This document shows, in pieces, positions 23,951 to 35,581 of a stretch of DNA of 64,000 bases. The notes beneath the pieces were generated by a model. The model made no database searches, was not told the origin of the DNA, and saw only the letters and a list, made by a program, of their open reading frames with translations. The stretch covers positions 15,864,730-15,928,729 of the forward strand of contig NC_034016.1 of NCBI RefSeq assembly GCF_000346465.2, given 5' to 3'. A program made the position numbers and the translations under genes. The first letter of the stretch is position 1, and each line of letters opens with the position of its first letter. The stretch is from Prunus persica. Taxonomy: Eukaryota; Streptophyta; Magnoliopsida; Rosales; Rosaceae.

Positions 23951-25374
23951 GTGAGACTGAAATCAAAGCTTGATATGACGAAACAATCTCATTCAGTGTA
24001 GAAAGTTCAACCTTCCTTGTTCTCGCGCGCTCTCTCTCATTCAGTGTTGAGTATTGTTTCTTTCCCTCTTCTCCGTTTTTCTCTTTAGCTGAGAATTTAC
24101 CTCTTCCACTTAAACCTCCCTTTAAACATTAAAAAAATACAAAATACAAAACATATATTGGTTATTAAATTGATATTTTTATAACCAGTTTAGTTTTTTA
24201 TTAACCTTTAAAAAAAAAAACTAAATTAACAAACAAACACAAGTAAATTTAGGTTTTACCCATAAATTTTTTTTTACTTTTGAAAAAAGCCAAAGTTTTT
24301 TCAAAAAAGACAGAAAAACCTCTCAACTTTCAAACCAAAGACATGCAAATGTAAAGGATTCCTTAGGAAATCAAAAAATAAATAAGGGCAATTTTGTCTA
24401 TTTTGGCTTCTTTTAAAAATTTTCTCTCTCCTTTAAACTTTTCCAAAGTCTTCCATTAACTAAACTGAAAATAAAGTGACTAAATTGGAGAGTCCCAATA
24501 AAGTTAGGAAGATCAATGTTAATATTACTTGATATGAAATGACCAAAGTTGTTAAATTTATTGGATTATGTTAATGAGCCTCCACTCACACACACATTCA
24601 ACTCAATCTTTGCTATATCAGAGGTTGTCTTGATAATTTTTTTTTATAAGGATGATATTATAAATTAATAAGAAATACTCACATATATGATTGAGAGCAT
24701 TTTTGCTCATCACTTTAACTAAAGTGTATTATTATCATCATCTTTCTCAATATTTGACACATGTCCATATATATAACTATGATTCAATAAATACAAAGTA
24801 AAAAGTTGATCATTGCTATGCCTATGGACATGTATCAAATATTAAGAAGGCTAGTGAGAACACATCTTAGGTTAAAGTAGTGAGTAAAAATATTTCCTAT
24901 ATAATCTGACATGGTATTGCAGGCACATCAAAAAACGTATCATCTCTTATTTGAGAAAATTTTAATTACAACAGAAATAAAAACTATTTTACTATTTTTA
25001 ATCAATAATTATATACCACGTGAAAATATCATCACATATGTCATAACATTATTGACCAAAAATTACTACCCTGTTTTATAGAAGTGTTTCTCCTCTTATG
25101 TGGCACTTGCCTAGTTGACCGACTGACATAAATCCTCCTACTCTCCCAACCTCCAACTAAGTCCAATTTATTTCCAGCGAACCAAAAACAAAACTGAAGT
25201 CCAATTTTTTGTCTCTATTGCCTTCTTGCCACCCTTTAAACCCAACCCTCCTCCTTCCTCCTCTCATCTCTCTTCTTTCTCTTCCACATTCCCAAATAAA
25301 AAGAGCACCCTACCCAAAACTCAAAGCAACGTTTTTGGTGCTTTTTCTGCAGTCTGGTTTTCCATATCAGAGCC
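23951..25374. other. Intergenic region with dispersed repeat
   Basis: Divergent promoter zone between MED28 (minus) and the At2g23090-like gene (plus), with CT-rich leaders at both ends. It contains the inverted dispersed repeat at 24245-24430. No gene supported. Confidence 0.45.
24245..24430 (-). repeat. Dispersed repeat, copy B
   Basis: Reverse-oriented relative of 12055-12240. Shared landmarks are 'catgcaaatgtaaaggattcct' and 'aaaacctctcaactttcaaa'. About 12 kb separates the two copies. No terminal duplication could be fixed, so its class is unknown. Confidence 0.75.
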
Positions 25375-26877
25375 ATGGGAGGAGGCAACGGGCAGAAGGC
25401 CAAGACGGCACGCGAAAGGAACATGGAGAAGCAAAAAGCCGCCAAGGGTAATTCTTTCTCTTACTTTCATTGCATAAGCCTCAGATTTTCTTAGACCCGT
25501 GTGTGATGAAACTGATACATCTGGGTTTTGTTCATTTATTTATTTAGGAAGCCAGCTTGAGGCCAACAAGAAGGCCATGAACATCCAGGTATGTGGTCCC
25601 TTTGCAAGCCTTGGCTTTAATTTGTTTCAAAGTATTATGCTTTATGATGGGTTTTGCTGTTTGATTTATTATTAAGCTATATATCATTTGTTGGTGCTAA
25701 ATTTTCATTCACCAAAAAATTTAGGGTGCCACTCAAATTTTGTTTATTTTTTGTTATCCATTTGGTTGATGAAGAATTTCATGGTCTGATTAGATTTAAG
25801 AGCCAGTGACTTATCTAATGTTTGTACAGAAACTAAACTTAATCAATTTTACTTTGCTGGGGTTTGGAGATTTTGGCTTTTGTGATTTGGTGTTGTAACT
25901 TGATTGATTGGCAATGAGGAAATATATGTTACATATGTATGTGTGTTATTTGTACGCTTCTTGTAGTGATATGAAGATGGTTGATGTGGAATTTTCCAGC
26001 TTGAGTTCCGGCGCCTGAGTTTTTCACTCTGTACATCTCTGTTCTAATTGGTTTTTTCTTTTCTATTTAATCCAATGACTCCACTTTGATTTCAGCTCCT
26101 CCTACGCCTTAGCTGATCAACAATTGCTGTTATACATATCCATCCCTACTGAATCATGTCCACTTGATCATGGGCAGATACTAAGTTGCAGTAAAAAATC
26201 TACAAATGGAATTTATTCAGATAGAATTTGCTCACTTGACATCCCTTATGCATATTTTTATGCTTTAAAACCCTTTTAGAATGATATTGTTTTAATCAAT
26301 TTCCTATAGATATTCGTACTTGTGTTTTCCATTTGTATCGGTTTCATGCGTTGTTATAATTTTCAATCTTAGGAGATGCTTTGTTAATTTGCTTATTTGT
26401 TGTTGATTATAAGTTGCCTCAAGTTCATGTACATGTGAGATGTCTAATTCTGCTTTTGGACTAGTGATCTCTAAGCATGACTTGTACAAAGATATTCTTG
26501 TGAGTTTATTATTCCTACAATGTAGCTTGGTGGAATTCCATACCTTGATAATGATGAGGTTGTGAGAAGCTATGACTGACATATTGTGCTTGATTCACTT
26601 ATTTTTACCTGCTCGATGTCATTGCATTAGAAATAGTTTTTAAACTCATTGACAAAGTTTGTGACTCGGTTTTATCTTGTTATAATTGTCACTGGTGTTG
26701 TCACTCGTTTCGTTCCCTCAATGATGCATTTTGGCGGGTAATGGTTACCGAATGCAGTGCAAGGTGTGCATGCAGACATTTATATGTACCACATCAGAGG
26801 TGAAGTGCCGGGAACATGCTGAAGCAAAGCACCCTAAGGCTGATGTTTATTCTTGTTTCCCACATCTTAAAAAGTGA
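25375..26877 (+). CDS. Small At2g23090-like zinc-finger protein (SERF/4F5-like N-terminus)
   Basis: Three exons, 25375-25447, 25548-25588 and 26758-26877, give 77 residues, near the 78 I recall for Arabidopsis At2g23090. The N-terminus MGGGNGQKAKTARERNMEKQ is like the small EDRK-rich (4F5) family. The C-terminal exon carries one C2H2-type finger, CKVC...H..AKH, with C40 and C43 as the first ligands and the HAEAKH pair as the last. It ends in a conserved VYSCFPHLKK. The molecular role is not established; RNA or ribosome association has been suggested for related small proteins. The gene is compact apart from a 1.17-kb second intron. Clean splice sites and a full-length match make the call secure. 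Confidence 0.9.
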
Positions 26878-28835
26878 TCCTTAAAACTGCAAAACTTGCA
26901 GACTGGGACTGGCTTTAGAATGTATATGTATCTTGCTACTCTGGCTTTAGAATGGCTTTAGTTAATGAAGTTGTGTTGTCTATTCAACCATCCAATATGC
27001 CCAAAAGAAAAAGGTCTGTTAAAGAATAAAGAAAATGGTGTTGAGTTGGATTTTGAATGTTAAATTACTAGGCACAGATCAATTTAGATATCTGGATTGG
27101 AGCATGCGTCTCATAAATCTACTGTATTTTCATTAAAAATATATGATTTGGCTAAAGCTTATTTGTCTTGCACAAAGTTGCTCTGATCTATGAGTAATCT
27201 TTTGTTTGACAATCAGTGTCCCATGGTTTTTTTTTTTTCCAATCCATGTTATACGTGTGTATTATTATATCATAGTATATAAATTATGTCATTCATTCAT
27301 ATTACAATGTTTGGATTCATAACATCACGTGACGGTGATATAGTCTCGCTTTAAAATTTCGAATGTTTAGATTGATAACATCATATTACGGTCTTATAGT
27401 CTCATGACAGTCTTATAGTCTTGCTTTAAAATTTCTTTTCTTTTTGGGTCAGATCTACCATAGTTAGACAACCTCATTTTCCTATTGGTCAAAAAGAATC
27501 CTAGTAACCCACTCCGCCATATGGTCCGGCAAAATTGTTGCTACTGAACTGATTGCCCACCATGAATGTCTTCGGTCAAAGAAGCTTCACAGGGCAGGTT
27601 CCAAATCACTCATTAAGCATCAGCTCAGAACTTACTCAAGCATATTGGCCAATTGGCTTTTACCAACCAGCAAATAAAGAAGGAAATTTCCACTCCACTC
27701 AATTCTTTCTTTGTGTGGAAAGTCGTTTCTGTGAGGACACTAATAATTAAAAACCACATGCTCTCGAAAAAGACATATTTTACATACAAGTTGCTAAGTT
27801 TGTGATTCTTCCATTCAAAAGGGAAAATGCTTTATAATTCATTTATTTTTTCAACTTTTATCCAAATTCTCACACATGAAGTGGAATCCATGAAATTGTA
27901 TCCGAGCAAGACCTATGTAAGGAATTAAACTTTTGTTACAAAGGGTTTGTATTAGGTCACATAATGAGAAATAAATAAAGTGTATAATTTCGTGACAGAA
28001 AAGTTGAAGTGGTTGTGATAAGTCACGTGATGAAAGATCAATACAGGAAATATAAACTCATGACATACACTACTTTTTATAATAAAGTTTGTTGTAAGCA
28101 AGAGAGTTAGGAAAATAGCAGAACAATAGTTCGATTATATAGCATCTCCCCTATAAAAGAAAAAAAGAAAAAAAGAAAAAAAGAGGAATAAAAAACAGCA
28201 CCTTCAACCTTTTGATCCCTTGAACATGAACATGGTACAAGAGGGCCCAGCATATATAATGGGTTGAATTCAGGCATGCCTGCCTAACATGGCAGGACAT
28301 AATTGGCAAAAGCCAAAACTAGTTCAAAAAACAAACTCACCAAACTCAATTCCACACTGTACCCGGTCTTCTGCTCTACCGTTTTGGTGTTTCCCCATAG
28401 TCACCACCCTCACCCACCAGGTCAGCAGCTAAGACTGGGTCTTCTCCAATTTCCCAGATCACCCCTCAAGTGGCCCCCACTCAACGCGGCAAGGCAAGAC
28501 TTTCTTTTAGCTCCCTTTCACAAGTCCACAGACAAACTCACAGGTCAGTCATGACCACTGCATGAATTTCCCACTTGTTTCCAATCCAATTGGCCTTGAG
28601 AAGTCTGAGAAGACCCTCTCTCTGCATCAGCAGGAGAGAGAGAGGAGGAGGAGAGAGAGAGGAGCTCTAAAGTCTAAAGGACTGTAAACAGTAGTATTTG
28701 AATATTACTATTCATTGAGCACACCACACAAATCGTATTTGACTAGACCAACTTTGCAAACCAAAACCACCACTCCCTTCTTTTTCTTTGTTCTTTGTTT
28801 TGCTTACTTCTCAAAGTTCTTCCATTTTCTCTCCA
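26878..28835. other. Spacer and promoter of the LRR gene
   Basis: No supported gene. A G/A repeat at about 28156-28185 reads as four near-copies of 'aaaaaaag'. The region 28618-28680 is GAGA/GGAG-rich and probably belongs to the leader of the LRR gene. Around 27300-27430 two phrases ('gataacatca', 'cttatagtct') recur. The 65-codon open frame at 27553-27750 has no features. Confidence 0.45.
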
Positions 28836-31148
28836 ATGGCTCCTCTCTCCATAGTATCTTCCTTTCTCACCTTCCTGTTATGTATTTCTCCTGCCTTCTC
28901 CACAAACTCTGAAGGTACTTCCTTCCTACCCATCTTGCAAGATCCTCTCTGGGTTTCAAATTTTCCCTCTTTTCCTCAACTGGGTTAGTTTCCTTTTGGT
29001 TGCTGAGAAACCAGAGAGGAGAATCAGGGAAAATTTCCTCAAAACCCACATCAATTTCAGCTTCCAGTTTCTTTTCCATGTCCTCTTTGTTGGGTAGCTT
29101 TGAGATTCTGTCATTCTGCCGTTCTATCATTTTGACTTGTGATTTAATTTGATTTCAGGAAATGCTTTGCATGCTTTGAGAAGCAGACTCAATGATGCCA
29201 CCAATGTCCTGCAGAGCTGGGACCCAACTCTGGTCAATCCCTGCACTTGGTTCCACGTTACCTGTGATTCTAATAACCATGTGATCCGTTTGTAAGATTC
29301 TCTAATTTCTTTGTTCTTACCATGTTTAAATTTAATCTAAAATTTTATTGGGTTTATGTGCTTGTTGGATTTCTTGTTTGAGTGATGGAAGCGCTTTTGG
29401 AATTGTTGTCTATTTATGTGTCCTGATTAACTTCCCTGTCTTCAATTTCAGGGATTTGGGCAACTCTAACATTTCGGGGAGTTTGGGGCCTGAGCTTGGG
29501 GAGCTGAAGCACCTACAGTACTTGTATGTTTCCTTTTCTCATACCACCCTTTTCTCTTATGCTGTATTTGATTCAGACCCCAAAAAAGAAAGGGGCTGTA
29601 TTTTTTTGGCTGCTTAGAAAAGCAAGGAAGCAAAAGATTCCATGTTTATACTGTTTCCAACTTTAGAAATGAAAAAGCTCACTCAAGTAACAGATTGTGG
29701 ATTTAGAGACCCACATGACTGAAGAATTTTTTTTTTTCTTTCTCCTAGTTCCTTTATCAAGTGGAAAAAAGAAAATTTGATCAAATCTTGATTTCAATTT
29801 ACTTATACATGTTCTGACTTTGATAACAATGTACTTGTACAATTTGTTAATGAAAATAATTCTCTGAAGAAGTGATTGAGTGAAAATCTCTGAATGTGTT
29901 TCAGGGAGCTTTATAGAAATGACATAAGTGGCAAAATCCCAAACGAGTTGGGGAAATTGAAAAGCCTTGTTAGCATGGATTTGTATGACAACAGATTTGA
30001 AGGAAAAATCCCCAAATCTTTCTCCAAATTGAAGTCACTCAGATTTCTGTAAGTACTTTCAGAGACTGATTAGCCAGAATATTTCAACATTTACAATTCA
30101 CAAAATTGCAGCTAATTTGCATTTGACATGGTTAAATTGATGATGCAGGCGACTAAACAACAACAAACTAACAGGATCTATTCCAAGGGAGCTCGTCAGC
30201 CTTTCTAGCCTGAAAGTTTTGTAAGTTATAATCTTGAGATAACTGGAAACTAAAATTTAAACCTGAGTTTAGTTCTCATTCTGAAATTATTTGGCTAGTA
30301 TATTACTGTATTAGTAGCAGTCTTATGAGATTTTAACGTGACAGTGATGTTTCCAACAATGATCTATGCGGAACAATTCCAGTTGATGGCCCATTCGGGA
30401 CTTTCTCAATGGAAAGGTACCATTTCTGTCACACCCCTTTCTTTCATCCTCTCAATCGTATGCAGTATGTGCCATGGCACTAAAACCAATCATAGCCTAA
30501 AGAGAAACAAAAAGTTTATAAATGAGTTTTGAGTTTCCTATTAGGTTAATAGGATAGGTTATGGGGACCCAATTGTTTCAGCTTTCCAACATAACATGGC
30601 CATTGAAATATGTGGTGTGTGCATCATGCATTTCAAATGTTAACCAAGATACAGGCCCAATATGAGACCAGATGGTGGTTTGGATAAGTTCCGGTTAATT
30701 GTTACGGCACACAAAAAATTTCATCATTGTATATCTGATGGATAGTTTTAACTCTCAGAGAGTGAAGTCACTCTGGAGCCTGGAGTATTGGAGGGCATGA
30801 TGATTTGAATGAATACTCATGAACTGAATCTCAAACTTTATTCTGGATGCTGTTTCAAAAGTTAAACCAGTTCTTTTCCTAAAATAAGTTCCTTAATTAC
30901 AAATCATAGTATGCATATGATGGTCATTTTCCATAGTCTAGAGACCTTGAACAGGTCTCCAAGTCCCATGCCCTATAATCATTATTTACCCCATTGCAGT
31001 TTTACTGAATTTGCCCACCTGGTTCTGTTTCATTATTTACCTCATTGTAGATTTACTGAATTTTTCCTGGTTCTGTTTCAGTTTTGAAAACAACAGACTT
31101 AATGGCCCAGAGCTGAAAGGACTGGTACCCTACGACTTCGGTTGCTGA
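28836..31148 (+). CDS. Secreted SERK-like leucine-rich repeat protein (At5g21090/At3g43740 type)
   Basis: Seven exons: 28836-28914, 29159-29291, 29452-29523, 29905-30048, 30149-30220, 30345-30416 and 31082-31148. They give 212 residues. A signal peptide ([22 protein letters not shown]) is followed by a Cys-pair N-cap, [20 protein letters not shown], and about five LRRs of the extracellular plant type ([40 protein letters not shown] and so on). Several exons are exactly 72 or 144 bases, one or two 24-residue repeats each, as in SERK genes. There is no transmembrane segment and no kinase, so the product is an apoplastic or wall-bound small LRR protein. Related proteins in pepper, rice and Arabidopsis have been linked to defence. 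Splice phases all agree. Confidence 0.9.
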
Positions 31149-32265
31149 AGAAGAAGGCTGGAATTCGTCGATCATCCTTTTAAAGATAGTAACCTTGTAT
31201 TATAAAGGAGCAGGATTGCACTTACTAATTATATTATGCATCTGGCAATGGCACACTGTTAATGTATGGATATGAAAGTAAGCACTATCATAGCAAAAAT
31301 AAAATTATTCTGAGATCGGAACCTTCAATATGATCAGGGCAATTGTTGTATTAAGCCACAGTATTGTGTACTGTGGACAGCTTATTTATAGGACGGGACA
31401 TCTGTTGTAAGGATAAATGTTCTCTACCACTTCACCATTCCACCACCTGAGCTTCAATCCCCTTGTTAACGAGTACTTGCGTTAAGTAATCATAATGTCT
31501 AGATTAATTCATAAGCTCAAACCCGATACTTGCTATAGTTTATCGTATCAAAGGATAATCCTTGGGTCCTCCTGGACCTTCTCATTATTTGTCATTGTTT
31601 TAAATGGATGCTTGGTTGCATACAACAAATTTTGTCAAAATGAAGTTACAAAAATGAGCTTTGCAAACCCTAATTTCCAAACAAACACAAAAAGGTGCTC
31701 AATCCCAACCAAAAATCATCAGAACAAGAGGCTTTACGAAAACTTTGAAAATTTATGCATTATGAATTACACATGCATCCGTCGTAAGATATCAAACATG
31801 CATCATGGACACTCAGAAATCACACATGATCTATTGTTCGTAGAACACCTCAAAACTCAATGTTGTTCTTGGACATTTTTTTTGTTTGGTCAGATGTCCA
31901 TGGACACATCAAGAGTTACGAAAATGAGAAAACATAGCATACCTCAAAACTCGACTTCAAATGTTCATGGACTACTGCAAATGCAAAGGCAACGTGTAAA
32001 ATTTCTAGACACGTGGCATAATAAAATTGGTACACCTCATTTTCTGGAAACAGTTTGGTTCACGTTCAAAAAGGTCGGCATGTAACCGAAAAGTAAAAAA
32101 AAAAAAAAAGGTCGGCATACATATACTTGACGCTCTTTTCCTACTTGCCGTGTGTTGAGTAAGGGCATACTCGCTTGCACTTTACTCCACGTGTGTAATC
32201 ACACTTTGAAGTTTCTTTTTCCTTTTTCCTTTTTCCTTTCTACGAGGGAAAAGTATTGCATACCG
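31149..32265. other. Spacer after the LRR gene
   Basis: The first part is the LRR gene's 3' UTR. A 196-codon open frame at 31495-32085 has no domain, no codon or composition signs of a gene, and an odd mix of Cys, His and Met; I treat it as chance. 'aaaaggtcggcat' occurs twice (near 32070 and 32107), separated by a poly-A tract. Confidence 0.45.
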
Positions 32266-32270
32266 ATTCT

Positions 32271-32778
32271 TGTTGTAAAATAACTGGGATATATGCGAAT
32301 ATTGAGCTGCACGTAAAGTAGATGAGACACAGTATTTAACGAGGTTCGGCTATACCTACGTCCCTGGAGAGCAACAGCAGTAACTTTTCCACTATGTAAA
32401 ATAATAGGGTTACAACTTTAGTGTTTACAATATATGTGGCTCACTAATTTTTCTCTCTTGGAGAAATTTCTCTCCACTCTATTTTTCTCTCTACTTACTC
32501 ACCCTCTTTCTTCCTTCTCTTCCTTTCTTTCTTTCCTCACTCTTTCTTCTCTTCATTTTTGGTGTGTCTTACAAGTGAATGAGCAAGCCTATTTATAGGC
32601 AAAGTAAAAGGCTTCTAATGGAGACATAATGATTTCTCCCCAACATTATAATTTCATCTTTTGACTAATCATCCCACTTCTAACACCATCATTTCTTCTT
32701 TTGACTACCATACTCAACACCATCATTTTTCTTCCATCATTTCTCTTTATGTGGGCTTCACCAATATTATTTACAACA
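32271..32778 (-). mobile_element. Solo LTR of a (probably Copia) retrotransposon
   Basis: The 508-bp unit begins TGTTGTAAA and ends TTTACAACA, the usual TG..CA ends inside a 9-bp inverted repeat. It is flanked by the identical 5-bp duplication ATTCT at 32266-32270 and 32779-32783. Read on the minus strand it has a TATAAATAGG box in the middle and the phrase 'acgtaggtatagccgaacctcgtt' near its end, typical for plant LTR R-U5 regions. No primer-binding site, gag-pol or second LTR is nearby, so an internal recombination removed the rest. Confidence 0.92.
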
Positions 32779-32783
32779 ATTCT

Positions 32784-33785
32784 CATTTAAAGAGCTGTTT
32801 TTTGTTGTTGAAGGAAATGCAATTTTCACATTGAAGAGCTTGAAAATATTATAAATGTAAATGGTGCTATGAAGATACCAGTAACCCCGAACTGTAGCTC
32901 TTCTCTAGAGAGTGATGTTTGTTTTCTATATTCTTATTACTAGCTAATTAAAAAATTACGTAATATGATATACTTAAAGTTAAGAATTAAATTGTTCATA
33001 TACACGTAAATCTGTGCTAAAATTAAGACATGATGGCAAAGAACTTCAACTCCTATTTTGAAAATGTAAAATTCTCATTTTGTGAGTTTTGAATATTATT
33101 TTCTCCATTATAAGGTTAAGAATCAATTTACTATTCCATTCTTTTATATATTTTTGTTTGTTGAATACTAAAATGATGTCTCATATCAATTCTTAAGTTT
33201 CATGTACGTTAATATGACTTTTGTAGAGAGAAAAAAAATGATAACATTAGTAAACACTAGAGAATTTTTATGAATGATATCTCATTAGTTCAACCACTTG
33301 TTCGAGACTCAATACAGAACTATAGAATTGATTGTTATCAACCATTGAATATTAAATCCAACAACTTCCCGCATAGTTCCCAAGTGGCAATGGAGAAAAA
33401 CTCATATCTATAGGGAAAAAAACCGCAATGTACAAGTGTACATAAACATGCAATTATTCTTATGCACCAAAAAAGGGGGGGAAAAAAAACGAAGAGAGAC
33501 CATTGTTCTAAAGGTTAGGGAAGCGAGTACAAACTTCATACATAAAGTCGAGAAAACACAATTGAATTTTGAATTCATTTCTATATTTTAAAAGAAAAAC
33601 CCCAAATTTGCCACCAAATGACCAAAAGTCCCTTTCTCTATGTAACTCGATACACGTCTCTCTCTCTCTCACATGTCGCTTCCTTTTGTTCAACTTAAAA
33701 CCCCTCTCTCTCCCAAAACCCCACGTCAGAGAGACCAAAACCAAAACCTCTGCCCTTCTCCCATTGAAGACCTGCAACAACCACA
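32784..33785. other. Promoter region of the Mpv17/PMP22 gene
   Basis: AT-rich, no gene seen. The last 130 bases are CT-rich with a 'tctctctctctctc' run at about 33657-33671, probably the leader. A G-run (33474-33480) is also present. Confidence 0.4.
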
Positions 33786-35581
33786 ATGACGGCCGTTTTC
33801 AGAAGAAACACTAACATCACCCGCCTTCTACACAAGCACTCCATCACCGACCCGATCGGAGCCCGGACTCTTCTCCAATCCCAAACGCAGTCCAAAGCCT
33901 ACCTCCGCTTCCCCCAAGTTTTCCGGAAAGCCCGAGACTACGACCTCTCTCCCTCTGTCTTCTCCTCCGCCTTTTCTTCCTCCAAGTCCTCTGCTGAAAC
34001 GACGTCGGTTTCTAAGCTTGGGTTCGTGGGTTGGTATCTGGGTATGCTCCAGCACCGGCCCATTTTGACAAAGAGTGTCACTGCAGCGCTTATTTACACT
34101 GCTGCTGATTTGTCTTCCCAGGTGGGTCAAACCGTAATTAAATCATCACTTTTGGGCATTTTCTGGTTACCCATTTTGTGAATTGGCTCTTGTTTTAATA
34201 TGGTATCTGATGAAACTAATGATATTTATCAGACATTAGCAAAATCATCATTTTCAGAATCTTATGATGCTGTAAGGACATTGCGCATGGCTGGATATGG
34301 GATGCTGGTTTTAGGGCCATCCATGCATTTCTGGTTCAATTTCATGTCAAGAGTCTTCCCAAAACGTGATATTTTCTCTACATTGAAGAAAATGGCTATG
34401 GGGCAGACGCTTTATGGACCTGCCATGACTGTTGTTTTCTTCTCCTTGAATGCATGTCTACAAGGTATGCATAAAGCATGTTTCTTTATGGCACATTTTT
34501 CATGTTGAATACTGTTTGTCAAGGTCCAAGGATTATATGTGCTCTGCCTCAAATTTGTATAACTTTATATTTTGCAAAGATTTTTATGAATTAATGCTGC
34601 ATTTGTCTCACAGATCAATCAAGCGTAGTACGTAAAATTTGTTCTACATTCTTGAATCTGGGAATTTCTCTTTTCATGTTATACTTTGTTCAGCAAAGAT
34701 TGCATTTTAAACCTGTGAGGATCGAATTAAGCGGCAATTAGATTGGTTTGTCAATGATTGTGAATTAGGTTGTTCTAGGTTTTATTTTGTGAAAATTATG
34801 ATTGAGCCTACCACACTTCATTGTATAAGTTACTTTGGAAATTGGCTTTCCAATTTTTATACTTGAAATCAAAGATGAAAATCAGTTTTACAGAGAGTTG
34901 ATAATGGGATGCTGAAAAGGGATAAATACATGCATAGAGTGTAGTTGTAGTTCGCCCAGATAAACAAATGTCTAGATGTACTGAGTTTTAATCTTGACCC
35001 TTGTGTTTAACTTTTGGGAACTGTTTCCAGTGCAGAATATGTTTTAAGTATACAAGGTGTTTCATTTCAAGTTCATATGGTCTAAGTATTTTCCATGATT
35101 GCCAAATCCAGGTGAAAACGGTACAGAAATTGGTGCCCGTTTAAAGCGAGACTTGTTCCCGACATTGTTAAATGGTGTTATGTACTGGCCACTATGCGAT
35201 TTTATCACATTCAGATTCATTCCTGTCCAATTACAGGTATATGTGGAAGTCTCTCTCTCTCTCTCTCTATTTTATTTTGGTTTTTCTCAATTTTTTTGGT
35301 TTTGGGAATCAACTGAAATTTTAAAGGGGTTGTCTGCTGAGTTCTATTCTGTCACACACACAACTTGGATTTGGCTCCAGATAATAGTGGGAAATTTTCT
35401 GGTTTGATCAGTTCACCTCATTGTTTGTCCAACCGACACATTTGACATGATCTGCAACTAACTTGGGAACTTTTGTTTTTTTCCTCTTATACAGCCATTA
35501 GTGAGCAATGGATTTTCGTATCTGTGGACCATTTATATGACATACATGGCAGGCCTGGAGAAAGCAGGCACAACTTCCTAG
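33786..35581 (+). CDS. Mpv17/PMP22 family membrane protein
   Basis: Four exons, 33786-34121, 34233-34464, 35112-35236 and 35495-35581, give 259 residues. An Arg/Ser-rich N-terminal extension of about 80 residues without acidic residues at first (MTAVFRRNTNITRLLHKHS) could be a mitochondrial or plastid targeting sequence. The body has the family words WYLGMLQHRPILTKSVTAAL, GPSMHFWFNFMSRVFPKRD, GQTLYGPAMTVVFFSLNA, LFPTLLNGVMYWPLCDFITF and the C-terminal WTIYMTYMAGLEKA. Four hydrophobic segments are expected. The family forms channel-like proteins in the inner mitochondrial or peroxisomal membrane; the substrate is unknown. The nearest Arabidopsis relative may be At4g33905 or At5g43140. Confidence 0.9.

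Noticed and set aside
31495..32085. 196-codon plus-strand open frame between the LRR gene and the solo LTR
   Set aside because: No domain, no plausible start context or splice partners, odd composition; length alone can arise by chance in this AT-rich spacer.
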